A stretch of DNA of 17,593 nt from Salibaculum sp031581025 (GTDB taxonomy: Bacteria > Pseudomonadota > Alphaproteobacteria > Rhodobacterales > Rhodobacteraceae): the NCBI RefSeq assembly GCF_031581025.1, contig NZ_JAVLCA010000047.1, one strand, 5' to 3'. Under the pieces are notes generated by a model. It did no database searches. It was given only the letters and a program-made list of their open reading frames with translations, and was not told where the DNA came from. The translations under genes and the position numbers were made by a program. Within the stretch, counting starts at the first letter, position 1, and each line of letters opens with the position of its first letter. Below are positions 1 to 7,426 of the stretch, one piece after another.

Positions 1-153
1 GTTGACGACGAAGACGCCACGCTTGTCCGGGCCACCGTCGACGATCTTCAGGATGCATATACAGCGCTGTCCGATCTTGGCGACGGTTCGCTGACCTTGA
101 CGGCCGATCAGCTTGCCGAGTTGAACCAGATTTTGTTCGTCAGCGACGGGTGA
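1..153 (+). CDS. C-terminal end of an unidentified protein (partial)
   Basis: Frame 1 is open from the left edge to a TGA at 151-153, giving the last 50 residues of a protein whose start lies outside the window. The tail is acidic, rich in Asp, Leu and Thr, and reads as one or two short amphipathic helices ending in Val-Ser-Asp-Gly. Its codon use (many third-position G or C) fits a real gene, and nothing on the other strand competes with it. I do not recognise a domain, so no function is given. It points towards the leftward iol operon, so the two transcription units converge at 154-252. Confidence 0.5.
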   Translation, partial: VDDEDATLVRATVDDLQDAYTALSDLGDGSLTLTADQLAELNQILFVSDG

Positions 154-217
154 AAAAATGGAATGGGTGCATATGGGGGCAATCCCTTTCGTGACCCGCG
201 CGCGCCCTCGTGGGGCG

Positions 218-261
218 ACGCGCTGACAGCAGGGATGGTCGCCGCGAACCGGTCAGCGCGT
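218..261. repeat. 10 bp perfect inverted repeat over the aldolase stop codon
   Basis: ACGCGCTGAC at 218-227 is the exact reverse complement of GTCAGCGCGT at 252-261, with 24 bases between. The right arm contains the stop codon of the leftward aldolase gene (255-253). A shorter 5 bp stem (203-207 with 213-217) lies beside it. The site is in the convergent gap between the partial gene at 1-153 and the leftward operon, so a 3' end structure for one or both transcripts is plausible. There is no run of T residues, so it is not a typical intrinsic terminator, and the long loop makes it weak. Confidence 0.35.
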
Positions 262-1083
262 GCGAAGTCCCGCGATGATCTGTCGTGCCTTTTTCTCCAG
301 GGCCGGCTCCGTAGCCGAGAGGATGCCGATCCGGTCGAACAATGCGGGTTCTGCTGTCAGGTGCGCGCGCAGGGCCGCGCCGAAGGTCATGCGCAGCTCG
401 GTGCCGATGTTGAATTTGCAGATCCGGCTGTTGGCGGCCAGGTCCGCGCGCAAGCCATGGGACAGGCCGGAGCCGCCGTGGATCACCAGCGGAACCCGGG
501 TGCTCGCCTCGATGGCGCGCAGGCGGTCGCGGTCGATTTCTGCGGCCTGGGCGGTTTGCAGATGGAGGTTGCCGATGGAGATGGCCATGGCATCCACCCC
601 GGTTTCGGCCGCGAAACGCGCGGCCTCGTCCGGGTCCGTGCCGGCGGACGCGGCGCCATCGTGATAGCCGACAAAGCCGATCTCGCCCTCGCAGGAGACG
701 CCTGCCGCATGGGCCATCCGGGCGATCTCGCGGGTTTGCGCGATGTTGTCCTCCAGCGGCAGGCGCGAGCCGTCGAACATGACCGAGGTGAAGCCCAGGG
801 CGACGGCCTGTGCGCAGTCTTCGGGCGTGGTGCCGTGGTCGAGATGCGACACCACCGGGATCGTGGTGGCGTCGGCCAGCGCGTGAAACATCCCCACCCA
901 GACGGGCAGGGGCATGTGTGCCCGCGCGCCGGGCCCCGCTTGCAGGATCACCGGCGCGCCCTCGGCCTCGGCGGCGGCAACATAGGCGCGGGCATCTTCC
1001 CAGCCCAGGCAGACCAGGCCGGCCACCGCGTCGCCTTGGGCCATGGCGGGCTGCAGGACATCCGCCAGCGTTGCGCGGGTCAT
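253..1083 (-). CDS. iolJ: Class II fructose-bisphosphate aldolase family protein, IolJ type
   Basis: A 276-residue zinc-dependent class II aldolase. The family signature is present: HLDHG at residues 80-84 (Asp82 and zinc ligand His83), CEGEIG at 131-136 (Glu134), a histidine in GNLHLQ (His174) and HGGSG at 201-205 (His202). The GNLHLQ segment differs from the GTxHG of housekeeping fructose-bisphosphate aldolases, which argues for a specialised substrate. In context the likely reaction is cleavage of 6-phospho-5-dehydro-2-deoxy-D-gluconate to dihydroxyacetone phosphate and malonate semialdehyde in the cytoplasm, the IolJ step. Its ATG overlaps the iolB stop (ATGA), so the two are translationally coupled, and it is the last gene of the leftward kinase-iolB-aldolase operon. 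The fused DUF2090 domain downstream of 13581 may do the same reaction. The symbol rests on context; tagatose-bisphosphate aldolase activity cannot be excluded. Confidence 0.85.
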   Translation of the reverse strand: MTRATLADVLQPAMAQGDAVAGLVCLGWEDARAYVAAAEAEGAPVILQAGPGARAHMPLPVWVGMFHALADATTIPVVSHLDHGTTPEDCAQAVALGFTSVMFDGSRLPLEDNIAQTREIARMAHAAGVSCEGEIGFVGYHDGAASAGTDPDEAARFAAETGVDAMAISIGNLHLQTAQAAEIDRDRLRAIEASTRVPLVIHGGSGLSHGLRADLAANSRICKFNIGTELRMTFGAALRAHLTAEPALFDRIGILSATEPALEKKARQIIAGLRTR

Positions 1084-1919
1084 TTGAACTTGGCCACCAT
1101 GTCCATGATCCCGGGAATGCTGTGTAGCTGATCCGCGTGGGTGGGCTGGAAATACTGTTTAAGGCTGCGCTGGGACAGACCGCCGAGGATGGTGAAATAG
1201 TACATCTCGTAGCCCGGCAGCACGCAGCAGGGGTGATAGCCCTTGTCGATCAGCACCGTGGACCCGTTCATCACGTGGTAGGCGTCGCCCGGCTCGTTAT
1301 CGACCCGTTGCAGCATCTGCAGCCCCGAGCCATGATCGGGCTTGAAACGGAAGTTGTAGGTCTCGTCGTGGCGGGTCTCGTCCGGCAAGCGGTCGGTGTC
1401 GTGCTTGTGCGACGGAAACCCCGACCAGCCGCCCGTGCCCACGGTGAACAGCTCGCTGACCAGCAGACGCCCGACCCGGTCATGGTGCCCCGCGCCCAGG
1501 ATGTGCTTGATCTTGCGGTGGGTCTTGGTGTCGTCGGAGCCGTATTGCACAAGGTCCAGGTCGGCGCTGCGCACCGCAAAGGGTTTGAGCGTTTCGGCGT
1601 ATTTCGCCCCGGCAATGAAGGTTTCCGTATCGGTCCGCGCGGTGATCCGGGCGCCGGTGGCCGTGGGAACATAGACGCCCTCGGGGTCGCCATCCCAGAC
1701 ATCCGCCGTGCGATTGCCGATCTCGGCGAAGGTCTCGTCGCCGACCTCGACATCCACGGTGCCGGTGGCGGGGACCACGCAGGTTTCATAGCCGTCCAGT
1801 TTGTAGTCGAAGCTCTCGCCCGCCTTCAGCTTGACGATATTGAAATAGTTGAGCGGGACACGGTCGTGATCCACGTCCACGATCGGCCGGTTGGCATTGT
1901 CGAAGGGGGGGATATGCAT
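1080..1919 (-). CDS. iolB: 5-deoxy-glucuronate isomerase
   Basis: A 279-residue IolB, close to the roughly 270 residues usual for the family. It is a two-cupin protein that converts 5-deoxy-D-glucuronate, the ring-opening product of IolD, to 5-dehydro-2-deoxy-D-gluconate. The C-terminal cupin has the IolB metal motif: GWSGFPSHKHD at residues 164-174 (His171, His173), then Glu186 in RHDETYNF, and His229 in KGYHPC. The start ATG (1919) has a GGAGG ribosome site at 1928-1924, which overlaps the end of the upstream kinase gene; only 9 bp separate the two genes. Its stop overlaps the aldolase start. It is notable that iolB sits in this leftward operon and not beside iolC, iolD and iolE, which are more than 11 kb away on the other strand. 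The identification is firm. Confidence 0.95.
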   Translation of the reverse strand: MHIPPFDNANRPIVDVDHDRVPLNYFNIVKLKAGESFDYKLDGYETCVVPATGTVDVEVGDETFAEIGNRTADVWDGDPEGVYVPTATGARITARTDTETFIAGAKYAETLKPFAVRSADLDLVQYGSDDTKTHRKIKHILGAGHHDRVGRLLVSELFTVGTGGWSGFPSHKHDTDRLPDETRHDETYNFRFKPDHGSGLQMLQRVDNEPGDAYHVMNGSTVLIDKGYHPCCVLPGYEMYYFTILGGLSQRSLKQYFQPTHADQLHSIPGIMDMVAKFK

Positions 1920-1928
1920 GTTTGCCTC

Positions 1929-2909
1929 CTATCCGGGCAGGGTCATTTCTGTCTGGTCCATGAACTGCTCAAGCTCGTCGGGCGTTGGCATGGCGGGGGC
2001 GCAGCCCACCCGGGACACGGCGATGGCCGCCGCTGCCGAGCCGCGCGCGACGGCGCTTGCAAGGTCGTGCCCATCGGCCAGTGCCGACAGCAAGCCGGCC
2101 ATGAAACTGTCGCCCGCGCCGGTGGGTTTCAGCGCCTGCGCGCGATAGATGCCGGTGCGGGTCTCGCCCCGGGCGGTGAGGGTCACCGCGCCTTTCTCGC
2201 CCATCTTGTAGATGACGATCCGGTCGCCCTCGGCGGCCAGCGCCCGCGCCTTGTCCAGCCCCTTGGCGTAGTCACCAGCCATGAAGCCGAATTCGACGTC
2301 ATTTCCGATGATCACGTCGCACTGATCGGCGGCACGGGAATAGACCTGCGCGGCCTCTTCGGGCGAGGCCCAGCTGTAGGGGCGATAGTCCACGTCGAAG
2401 ACCAGCGGCAGATGGGCGGCGCGGGCGCGCTCGAAGGCGGCAAAGCAGGCGCTGCGCGAGGGTTCGGCGGCAAGCACGGTGCCGGTGGTGACCAGTGCCG
2501 AATAGCCGGCGTAGGGCAGGGCGCGCAGGTCCGCCTCGACCATCTCGAAATCGGCGGCGCCGTTGCGGTAGATCACCGACTGGGTGTCCTCCAGCCGGGT
2601 TTCCACCACGGCCAGCGAATTGCGCGCCTCGCCGCCCTGTACCTGCACGAAGCGACGGTCGATGCCGTAGTGGTCCAGCTGGTTCAGACAGAACCGCCCC
2701 ACCGCATCATCCGAAACCCGCGTCACCAGCGCCGCATCGCAGCCCAGCCGCGTCAGCCCCGCGGCGATATTGGCCGAAGAGCCGCCAAGCGCGGCGGTGA
2801 ACTGCGCGGCCGCGTCCAGCGCGGTGCCGGGCGGATCGGCATAGAGGTCCATCCCCGCCCGTCCGATGACGAGAAACGCCTTTCCGCGCAGCCTGTCCAG
2901 GTTGGCCAT
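1929..2909 (-). CDS. PfkB-family sugar kinase, 5-dehydro-2-deoxygluconokinase-like
   Basis: A 326-residue ribokinase/PfkB-fold kinase. The substrate-side motif GGSSANIA is at residues 42-49 and the catalytic PTGAGDSF motif at 262-269, with Asp267 the expected base; FDVDYRPYSW at 171-180 matches the DxDxR segment seen in IolC-type enzymes. Adjacent iolB and the IolJ-type aldolase suggest it phosphorylates 5-dehydro-2-deoxy-D-gluconate, the IolC reaction. It is not fused to DUF2090, unlike the second kinase at 13581. I chose the ATG at 2909 because GGGGGA lies just upstream. The frame stays open to an ATG at 2999, but that start would put the operator palindrome and the likely promoter inside the gene; an ATG at 2927 has no ribosome site. 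It is the first gene of the leftward operon. A different 2-keto-3-deoxy or inositol-derived acid as substrate remains possible. Confidence 0.88.
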   Translation of the reverse strand: MANLDRLRGKAFLVIGRAGMDLYADPPGTALDAAAQFTAALGGSSANIAAGLTRLGCDAALVTRVSDDAVGRFCLNQLDHYGIDRRFVQVQGGEARNSLAVVETRLEDTQSVIYRNGAADFEMVEADLRALPYAGYSALVTTGTVLAAEPSRSACFAAFERARAAHLPLVFDVDYRPYSWASPEEAAQVYSRAADQCDVIIGNDVEFGFMAGDYAKGLDKARALAAEGDRIVIYKMGEKGAVTLTARGETRTGIYRAQALKPTGAGDSFMAGLLSALADGHDLASAVARGSAAAAIAVSRVGCAPAMPTPDELEQFMDQTEMTLPG

Positions 2910-2947
2910 CCGATCCCCCGATTTCATCTTGCGGCCCAGAACCTCCG

Positions 2948-2975
2948 ACGATACAGATTTTGCAACCGGTTGCAA
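2948..2975 (-). promoter_or_regulatory. Candidate leftward promoter for kinase-iolB-aldolase
   Basis: Read on the minus strand, TTGCAA (2975-2970) and TATCGT (2953-2948) are separated by 16 bp, a fair sigma-70 type match. Transcription would start near 2941, about 30 bases before the chosen kinase ATG at 2909. The -35 box and spacer overlap the palindromic operator at 2960-2975, which suits repression by steric block. No equally good rightward promoter was seen for the gene at 3035. Confidence 0.4.
2960..2975. promoter_or_regulatory. Palindromic operator, LacI type, shared by divergent operons
   Basis: TTGCAACCGGTTGCAA is a perfect 16 bp palindrome with the central CG typical of LacI/GalR-family operators. 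It lies between the leftward kinase-iolB-aldolase operon (start 2909) and the rightward dehydrogenase operon (start 3035), so one bound repressor could control both. A 14/16 match lies upstream of the LacI-family gene that starts at 7262, making that protein the natural candidate to bind here. Confidence 0.7.
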
Positions 2976-3034
2976 CATATTGCGGTGCGAGTCAGACACA
3001 GAGCACTGGGAACAGACCGCAGAGGGAGGAGACC

Positions 3035-4135
3035 ATGACCGAGATCGGCATCGGCATCATTGGCGGCGGCTACATGGGCAAGGCGCATTCCGTGGCCATG
3101 GCCGCGGTCGGCGCCGTTTTCGAGACGACGCTGCGCCCGCGGCTGGAGATGATCGCCGCCTCCAGCCTTGAGAGCGCCGAAGGCTATCGCACCGCCTTTG
3201 GGTTCAACCGCGCCGCACCGGACTGGCAGGCGCTGGTAGATGATCCGCGGGTCGATGCCGTGGTGATCGCCTCGCCGCAGGAGACCCATCGCGCGATCGC
3301 CGAGGCCGCCTTTGCCCGCGGCAAGCCCGTCCTGTGTGAAAAACCCCTGGCCGACACCCTCGCCGACGCCCGCGCCATGGTCGCGGCGGCCGAGGCGGCG
3401 GGCCTGCCCAACATGATGGGCTTCAACTACAGCCGTACCCCGGCCACGCAGTTCGCCCGTCAGCTGATCGCACAGGGTACGCTGGGCGATATAACCTGGC
3501 TGCGCTGTGAACATACCGAGGATTTCCTGTCCGACCCGGCCTCCCCTTTCAACTGGCGCTGCACGGGCCGGGCCAATGGCAACATGGGCGATCTCGCCCC
3601 GCATCCGATCAATGCCGCCCTTGCCCTGATGGGGCCGATCGCCAAGGTCTCGGCCGACCTCGAAACCGTCCATTCGGACCGCCCCGGCGGCACGGCCGAC
3701 AATGACGACCACGCGCAGATCATGTGCCGTTTTGCCAATGGGGCCATGGGGCACATCTATTCCAGCCGCATCGCCACGGGCCGCAAGATGGGCTATGCCT
3801 ATGAGGTTTCGGGCACCCGTGGCGCGATCCGCTTCGACCAGGAGGACCAGAACGCGCTCTGGCTCTATCTGGCCGAGGGGCCCGAGGCGACGCGCGGCTT
3901 TCGCAAGATCCTGACCGGCCCGACGCATCCTGATTACGCACCCTTCTGCCAGGGGCCGGGGCATGGCACCGGCTATCAGGATCAGATCATCATCGAGGCG
4001 AGGGATTTCCTGCAGGCCATCGAGAGGGGCAGGCCGGTCTGGCCCACCTTCCGCGACGGGCTGGCGGTGGCCGAGGTCGCCGAGGCGGCGATGACCTCGG
4101 CCGAAACGGGACAATGGACAGAGGTGGGCCAATGA
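3035..4135 (+). CDS. Gfo/Idh/MocA-family oxidoreductase (cyclitol or sugar dehydrogenase)
   Basis: A 366-residue NAD(P)-dependent dehydrogenase. The N-terminal Rossmann fold has GIIGGGYMGKAH at residues 7-18; the family motif CEKP follows with Lys103, and GDLAPHPI carries Asp186 and His190 in the position of the catalytic Asp/His pair. The C-terminal half is the usual alpha/beta substrate domain. The ATG at 3035 is preceded by GGGAGGAG at a normal distance; the frame is open further upstream only through the operator. It begins the rightward operon and its stop overlaps the next start (ATGA). Family members oxidise or reduce a ring hydroxyl of inositols, sugars or their keto forms. The locus points to an inositol stereoisomer such as scyllo- or chiro-inositol, but the substrate cannot be read from sequence. 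It is distinct from the true IolG at 12573. Confidence 0.9.
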   Translation: MTEIGIGIIGGGYMGKAHSVAMAAVGAVFETTLRPRLEMIAASSLESAEGYRTAFGFNRAAPDWQALVDDPRVDAVVIASPQETHRAIAEAAFARGKPVLCEKPLADTLADARAMVAAAEAAGLPNMMGFNYSRTPATQFARQLIAQGTLGDITWLRCEHTEDFLSDPASPFNWRCTGRANGNMGDLAPHPINAALALMGPIAKVSADLETVHSDRPGGTADNDDHAQIMCRFANGAMGHIYSSRIATGRKMGYAYEVSGTRGAIRFDQEDQNALWLYLAEGPEATRGFRKILTGPTHPDYAPFCQGPGHGTGYQDQIIIEARDFLQAIERGRPVWPTFRDGLAVAEVAEAAMTSAETGQWTEVGQ

Positions 4136-5025
4136 CAATCCAGATCGGCAACGCGCCCTGTTCCTGGGGCGTGGAATTCGCGGGCGATCCGCGCAATCCG
4201 CCCTGGCGCGACGTGCTGCGCGACTGCGCGGCGGCGGGCTATCGCGGGATCGAGCTTGGCCCTGTCGGCTACATGCCCGAGGACCCCGTGGAACTGGGCG
4301 AGGCGCTGGCCGAGCACGCCCTGTCGCTGATCGGCGGCGTCGTCTTCCGGCCCTTCCACGATCCCGACCAGTGGCGCGATGTCCTCGACGGGGCCGAACG
4401 CACCTGCAAGGCGCTGGCCAGTCACGGCGCGAAACACCTTGTCCTGATCGACAGCATCTCGCCGCGCCGCGCGCCCACCGCGGGCCGCGCCGCCGAGGCC
4501 GAACAGATGGACGCCGCCGAGTGGCGCGCCTTCCGCGAACGGATCGACTATGTCACCCGCATGGCGGCCGAGGTCTATGGCCTGACGCCGAGCATTCACG
4601 CCCATGCCGGTGGCTTCATTGACTTCGAGCCCGAGCTGGAACGTCTGCTGGACGAGATCGACGACAGCCTGCTGAAGATCTGCTTCGACACCGGCCACCA
4701 TTCCTATGCGGGCTTTGATCCGGTGGCCTTCATGAAACGCCATGCCGGGCGGATTTCCTACATGCACTTCAAGGATATAGACCCGGCGGTGAAGGCGGAT
4801 GTGGTCGCCAGGCGCACGGATTTCTACACCGCTTGTGGGCAGGGCATCTTTTGCAGGCTGGGCGAGGGCGACGTGGATTTCCCTGCCGTGCGGCAGGTGC
4901 TGCTGGAGGCCGGGTTCGAAGGCTGGTGCACGGTCGAGCAGGACATCGACCCCACGCTGGACGTGACCCCGCTGGAAGACGCGCAAGCCAACCGCGCCTA
5001 TCTGCGCGCCATCGGATACGACTGA
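4132..5025 (+). CDS. Xylose isomerase-like TIM-barrel protein (IolE/IolH-related isomerase or dehydratase)
   Basis: A 297-residue sugar isomerase/epimerase-fold protein. The NAPCSWGVEF start (residues 7-16) is typical of the IolE/IolH-like branch. Candidate metal and catalytic residues fall in the expected barrel order: Glu41 in IELGP, His156 and His158 in HAHAGGF, Asp186 and His189 in CFDTGHH, His212 and Lys214 in MHFKD, and Glu269 in VEQD. The ATG at 4132 overlaps the stop of the upstream dehydrogenase; the gene ends 13 bases before the next start. Sitting between two Gfo/Idh/MocA dehydrogenases, it probably acts on a keto-cyclitol or keto-sugar made by one of them, as an epimerase, isomerase or dehydratase. 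It is not the main IolE, which starts at 17416, nor IolI at 8618. The exact reaction is unknown. Confidence 0.85.
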   Translation: MTIQIGNAPCSWGVEFAGDPRNPPWRDVLRDCAAAGYRGIELGPVGYMPEDPVELGEALAEHALSLIGGVVFRPFHDPDQWRDVLDGAERTCKALASHGAKHLVLIDSISPRRAPTAGRAAEAEQMDAAEWRAFRERIDYVTRMAAEVYGLTPSIHAHAGGFIDFEPELERLLDEIDDSLLKICFDTGHHSYAGFDPVAFMKRHAGRISYMHFKDIDPAVKADVVARRTDFYTACGQGIFCRLGEGDVDFPAVRQVLLEAGFEGWCTVEQDIDPTLDVTPLEDAQANRAYLRAIGYD

Positions 5026-5038
5026 AGGAGACGAAGCC

Positions 5039-6202
5039 ATGACGAAACTGCGTTGGGGCATGATCGGCGGCGGCGAAGGCAGCCAGATCGGCCCGGCCCA
5101 CCAGCTGGGCGCGGGGCTGGACGGGCTGTTCGAATTCACTGCCGGGGCGCTGGACCATCGCCCCGAGGCGGGCCGCGCCTATGGCCAGCGGCTGGGCCTT
5201 GCGCCCGATCGCGCCTATGGCGACTGGCAAGAGATGCTGGCGGGCGAGCGGGCGCGCGAGGACCGCATCGACCTCGTCACCGTGGCCACGCCCAATGCGA
5301 CGCATTTCGAGATCACGAGGGCCTGGCTGGAGGCCGGGTTCCACGTGCTCTGCGAAAAGCCCATGACCCTGACCGTGGAAGAGGGCGAGGAGATCGTCCG
5401 GATCGCCCGCGCGACGGGACGCATCTGCGCGGTGAATTACGGCTATTCGGGTTACTCGCTGGTGCGGCACATGCGCGCCATGGTCGCGCGCGGCGATCTG
5501 GGCCGGATCCGCATGGTCAAGGCCGAGTTCGCCCATGGCCACCACGCCGACGCGGGCGACGCCGACAATCCGCGCGTGCGCTGGCGCTATGACCCGGCGC
5601 AGGCGGGCGTTTCGGCGCAGTTCGCCGATTGCGGCATTCATGCCCTGCACATGGCGTCCTTCGTCATCGGGCAGCAGGCCACGCGGCTGAGCGCCGACAC
5701 CGTGTCCTGCATCGCCAGCCGCGAGTTGGAAGACGACGCCATGGTCAACCTGCGCTTCGACGGCGGCGCGGTGGGGCGGCTCTGGACCTCTTCCGTGGCG
5801 CTGGGCCGCCAGCACGGGCTGACGTTGCAGGTCTTTGGCGAGACGGGCGGCCTGGCCTGGGCGCAGGAACAGCCCAACCAGCTGCGCTGGATGCCGCTGG
5901 GCGGGCGCGTGCAGGTGATCGAACGCGGCGAGGGCGCTCTGAGCCCCGAGGCCGACCGCACCAGCCGCGTCACCATCGGCCATGCCGAAGGGATGCCGCT
6001 GGCCTTCGCCAATATCTATGCCGACCTGGCCGAGGCGATCCGGGCCGAACAGCAGGGCCGCGCGATGGACCCGGCGGCGAACCTCTACCCCCGGGCCGAG
6101 GACGGGCTGCGTTCCATGGCGGCGGTTTTTGCCGTGGCGCAAAGCGGCAAGGCAGCGGGCGCCTGGACCGAGGCTCGCCCGCCGATGTTCCGCGAAGGGT
6201 AA
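5039..6202 (+). CDS. Gfo/Idh/MocA-family oxidoreductase, second copy of the operon
   Basis: A 387-residue NAD(P)-dependent dehydrogenase. GMIGGGEGSQIGPAH at residues 7-21 is an extended dinucleotide-binding loop characteristic of a subfamily often found with inositol genes. The CEKP motif holds Lys107, and DCGIH gives Asp197 and His201. An AAGGAG ribosome site at 5025-5030 overlaps the stop codon of the TIM-barrel gene and is 8 bases before the ATG. The protein shares only the family framework with the dehydrogenase at 3035, so this is not a recent duplication. Paired with the TIM-barrel gene, it may do the second redox step of an oxidise-isomerise-reduce route that brings other inositol isomers or sugars to the main pathway. 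Scyllo-inositol dehydrogenase is one candidate activity. The gene ends 25 bp from the convergent LacI gene. Confidence 0.9.
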   Translation: MTKLRWGMIGGGEGSQIGPAHQLGAGLDGLFEFTAGALDHRPEAGRAYGQRLGLAPDRAYGDWQEMLAGERAREDRIDLVTVATPNATHFEITRAWLEAGFHVLCEKPMTLTVEEGEEIVRIARATGRICAVNYGYSGYSLVRHMRAMVARGDLGRIRMVKAEFAHGHHADAGDADNPRVRWRYDPAQAGVSAQFADCGIHALHMASFVIGQQATRLSADTVSCIASRELEDDAMVNLRFDGGAVGRLWTSSVALGRQHGLTLQVFGETGGLAWAQEQPNQLRWMPLGGRVQVIERGEGALSPEADRTSRVTIGHAEGMPLAFANIYADLAEAIRAEQQGRAMDPAANLYPRAEDGLRSMAAVFAVAQSGKAAGAWTEARPPMFREG

Positions 6203-6227
6203 GCCCCCGACGCCCCGGGCCGATGCG

Positions 6228-7262
6228 CTATTCGGTCCCGAACGGGCGCCTGTCGTCCGGCGAGGGTCCATCGGCGCGCGCGCGCAAGGTCGTGCGTTCC
6301 ACAAGGGTGCAGGGCAGCATCCGGGTTGCCGGTGGCCGCGGGCCGTCCTCGATGCTGGCCTCGATCAGCGCGATCGTCTCGGCCACGATCTCGGCGATGG
6401 GCTGGCGGATGGTAGTCAGGGCGATGTTCTCCCAGCCGGCCATCTCCATGTCGTTGAGCCCCAGAATGCCGATGTCGCGCGGCACCTCCAGCCCGGCGTC
6501 GCGGATTGCGCTCAGCGCGCCGATGGCGATCACGTCGTCACCGCAGAACCAGGCCTCGGCGGCGGAGCCGTCGCGCAGCAGCGCCTGCATCGTCTCGCGC
6601 CCGGCCGCGAAGGCGTAGCCTGCCGCGCAGCGCGCCCCGGCAAAGGCCGCCCCGGCCCGGTCGCGAAAACCGGTCAGCCGGTCCTGTGTGGTGCTCGCCT
6701 CTTCCGGGCCGCCGAGGAACCCGATGCGGGCATGGCCGCGCGCCAGCAGCGTTTCGGCGGCCAGTCGCCCGGCGGCCACGTTGTCGATGCTGACAAGGTC
6801 GGTGTCGGGGGCGTTGCGCGACCAGCCGAAGGCATGCACCACCGGCAGCCCGGCCTGCCGAAATTGCTCGGTGAAATCCGGCGGCAGGGTCGAGGAGGCG
6901 ACGATGACACCATCCACGCTGTAGTGCCGCAGCATGTCGAGCGACCGTTCCGCGTCGCCCTCATGCGCGAGGTTGACCAGCAGCGGGCGCAGGCCGGCCT
7001 CTTGCAGGCCTTGGGTGAAGCGGTCGAAGATCTCCAGGAAATAGGGGTTCGAGAAATTGTTGGAGACGAGCCCCACCAGCTTGGTCCGGCCCGTGGTCAG
7101 GCTGGAGGCCAGCACGTTGGGATGATAGCCGAGCGCCTTCGCGGCCGTCTCGACCTTGGCGCGTGTGCCGGCCGAGACCGAGGCCCCGGCGGTGAAGGTC
7201 CGCGAGACCGCGGATTTCGAGACGCCGGCGCGTGCGGCGACATCCTGAAGCGTGACGGCCAT
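6228..7262 (-). CDS. LacI/GalR-family transcriptional repressor
   Basis: A 344-residue regulator of normal LacI length. The helix-turn-helix is at residues 4-23 (TLQDVAARAGVSKSAVSRTF), a hinge-like segment follows at 48-60, and from residue 61 runs a periplasmic-binding-protein-like effector domain (KLVGLVSNNFSNPYF onwards). Its own upstream region carries a 14/16 copy of the palindrome found between the divergent operons at 2960-2975, so autoregulation and control of both those operons is likely; inositol or a pathway intermediate would be the inducer. It is convergent with the dehydrogenase gene, 25 bp away. Binding to the operator is inference from operator type and position. It is not related to the RpiR-type or DeoR-type IolR proteins of other bacteria. 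Confidence 0.93.
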   Translation of the reverse strand: MAVTLQDVAARAGVSKSAVSRTFTAGASVSAGTRAKVETAAKALGYHPNVLASSLTTGRTKLVGLVSNNFSNPYFLEIFDRFTQGLQEAGLRPLLVNLAHEGDAERSLDMLRHYSVDGVIVASSTLPPDFTEQFRQAGLPVVHAFGWSRNAPDTDLVSIDNVAAGRLAAETLLARGHARIGFLGGPEEASTTQDRLTGFRDRAGAAFAGARCAAGYAFAAGRETMQALLRDGSAAEAWFCGDDVIAIGALSAIRDAGLEVPRDIGILGLNDMEMAGWENIALTTIRQPIAEIVAETIALIEASIEDGPRPPATRMLPCTLVERTTLRARADGPSPDDRRPFGTE

Positions 7263-7315
7263 CGGACCTCGGATCTACAGTTGTTCGGGACCAGAAAAGC
7301 GCTTGGCGCGCAATG

Positions 7316-7331
7316 TTGCAACCGGTTTCAC
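7316..7331. promoter_or_regulatory. Second copy of the LacI-type operator between two regulator genes
   Basis: TTGCAACCGGTTTCAC matches the perfect palindrome at 2960-2975 in 14 of 16 positions; the left arm and centre are identical and the right arm has two changes. It is 54 bp upstream of the leftward LacI gene and about 95 bp upstream of the rightward regulator at 7427. The simplest reading is autoregulation of the LacI gene, perhaps with control of the second regulator too. No convincing promoter boxes were recognised in this gap. Confidence 0.6.
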
Positions 7332-7426
7332 GCATCGGATGCCATCTTGCTGTCTTTCACGGCATGTCAAAGGGGAGTAATGTCCTCCAGAATGCCGCGA
7401 CCGCAGGCAGGATGAAAGGACGTGAC

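Noticed and set aside
2910..2999. Longer N-terminus for the stand-alone kinase starting at 2999 or 2927
   Set aside because: The 2999 start would include the operator and candidate promoter in the coding region, neither start has a ribosome site, and PfkB homology begins after 2909.
6203..6227. Possible terminator in the 25 bp convergent gap between the second dehydrogenase and the LacI gene
   Set aside because: No stem longer than four base pairs and no T run was found.
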